Below, in pieces: positions 63,260-64,000 of a DNA stretch of 64,000 nt. The DNA lies in assembly GCF_900111315.1 (NCBI RefSeq), contig NZ_FOGU01000007.1, positions 171,501 to 235,500 of the forward strand, written 5' to 3'. The first letter of the stretch is position 1. Every line of letters begins with the position of its first letter. The DNA comes from Tranquillimonas rosea (GTDB lineage: Bacteria > Pseudomonadota > Alphaproteobacteria > Rhodobacterales > Rhodobacteraceae). Below the pieces are notes generated by a model. It did no database searches. It was given only the letters and a program-made list of their open reading frames with translations, and was not told the origin of the DNA. The position numbers were made by a program, and so were the translations under genes.

Positions 63260-63494
63260 TGCCTTCTTGCTGGGCGTCCTGCGGACAATGTCGCACCGGT
63301 CTTGCGGCGACAAGCACCAATGGCCGGGTTGAGGGCGCCGCCGGAGGTGGCGAAAATGGCCGCTTACGGCCTGTCGCGACAGGCGCACCCATGCTGCGAC
63401 TGCGAAGCCTCCTAAGGCCAACGCGGTCAGTTTGGGCCGTCCGCGACCGTCTCAGCCAGTTCCACCAATTGGCGCGTCGGTGAGAAATCGAAAG

Positions 63495-63668
63495 TCAGGA
63501 CGCCACCAACGGGGTGCTGGCCGCGATGGACCAGGCGAGGATGACACCCATCGCGAGGCCCGTTGACCATGGATCGCTGCGGGCTCTGACCCAGCGCGCC
63601 GCGAGCCCGTAGACAAGCCAGAACAGCACCATCACAGGAAGCACGGTGAACGCGATGCCGGGCAGTGT
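63495..63668 (-). pseudogene. C-terminal fragment of a small membrane protein beside the IS
   Basis: Reads 'IAFTVLPVMVLFWLVYGLAA' and a second hydrophobic span before the stop. The N-terminus merges into the left end of the IS256-type element at about 63660-63690, so the gene was probably cut by that insertion. Confidence 0.5.
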
Positions 63669-63805
63669 CCCAACGCTTGGTGTAGGAGGCCGCGCGCGGA
63701 GCCCCCGGCTTAGCGCAGCGCGCGGCCGGGCGTGACGCTGGCGGCCATCGTCGATCTTCGGGCAGGTTCGGGTTGCGAGACCTTGAACCAAGAACGGAGA
63801 TGACG

Positions 63806-64000
63806 ATGACCGACGACAGAATGGCGCTGATCGAGCTGGTTGAGAAGCAGGCTGACGGCGATCTTGTCCGCGAGATGCTGGCCTTCGCGGCCGAGCGGAT
63901 CATGGAAGCGGAGGTGGAAGAGCGAACCGGCGCCGCGAAGGGCGCACGTTCGCCCCTGCGAGAGGTTCAGCGGAACGGCTACCGGGACCGCGACTGGGAC
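63806..64000 (+). mobile_element. IS256-family transposase, 5' part
   Basis: Sequence 'LIELVEKQADGDLVREMLAF', 'AAERIMEAEVEERTGA' and 'LREVQRNGYRDRDW' is the N-terminus of Transposase_mut (MULE-related) proteins. The frame is open to the window edge. GGAG precedes the ATG at 63806. About 130 bases of IS left end lie upstream. Confidence 0.9.

Noticed and set aside
1..64000. CRISPR arrays
   Set aside because: No regularly spaced identical repeats of 25-40 bases were seen on reading the window.

Overview
The window reads as an alphaproteobacterial, probably Rhodobacterales (Roseobacter/Paracoccus-like) genome segment. It is GC-rich, and it carries an IalB-family protein, an lpxD-acp-ketosynthase cluster, DUF882 and YkuD proteins, TAXI-type TRAP transporters, an RpiR-type inositol regulator and relaxase families common in that order. 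No rRNA and no CRISPR array were seen.

Layout. (1) 1-2590: tail of a mobilisation module on the minus strand (MobC, relaxase, small protein). (2) 2697-10573: ordinary chromosome: Tat-exported DUF882 protein, L,D-transpeptidase, lpxD, dedicated ACP plus ketosynthase, ialB, PaaI-like thioesterase, dsbB, YqaA-type membrane protein, tRNA-Leu(CAA). (3) 10574 to about 20.4 kb: an integrative mobilizable element next to the tRNA-Leu 3' end. It has a tyrosine integrase, an AlpA-like factor, three small unknown genes, a MobV-type relaxase with structured upstream DNA, a KfrA-like protein with its own operator, a decayed Mrr-like fragment, a primase apparently split by a frameshift, and a second stand-alone tyrosine recombinase. 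(4) 20.4-24.3 kb: DUF1801, DUF1772, DUF4345-like, NmrA-like and AraC genes plus a LysR remnant. (5) 24.6-30.1 kb: LysR, TAXI-TRAP transporter and an AtuA-like two-protein pair in one tight operon. (6) 30.3-43.5 kb: a truncated sulfonate-type binding protein, then a complete-looking inositol locus. iolB, iolE, iolD, iolC-DUF2090 and a sugar ABC transporter are on the minus strand, with an RpiR regulator. Two Gfo/Idh dehydrogenases (one iolG) and a TIM-barrel isomerase are on the plus strand. GGAA-N6-TTCC sites mark the control points. (7) 43.5-45 kb: graveyard of IS110, IS407-like and IS2-like fragments. (8) 45-54.9 kb: a second TAXI-TRAP transporter, a TtuA-like LysR, a ttuC-ttuD-ttuE tartrate/glycerate/pyruvate cassette and a gamma-butyrobetaine-dioxygenase-like enzyme. 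(9) 55-64 kb: XRE/MFS pair, EEP phosphatase, methyltransferase/HxlR pair, istB remnant, GST/YafY pair, DUF6880-like protein, and an IS256-family transposase that runs off the right edge beside a membrane-protein fragment.

Functionally, most of 24-55 kb is catabolic cargo: each module pairs a regulator and importer with the enzymes that feed the compound into central metabolism (inositol; tartrate/malate to glycerate to pyruvate; an unknown branched or terpenoid acid via the AtuA-like pair). Transposon debris at the joints suggests modular assembly. The least explained parts are the small helical-protein operon and the RNA or DNA structures around the mobilization gene in the tRNA-Leu element. 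All calls rest on reading the sequence; no database search was possible.
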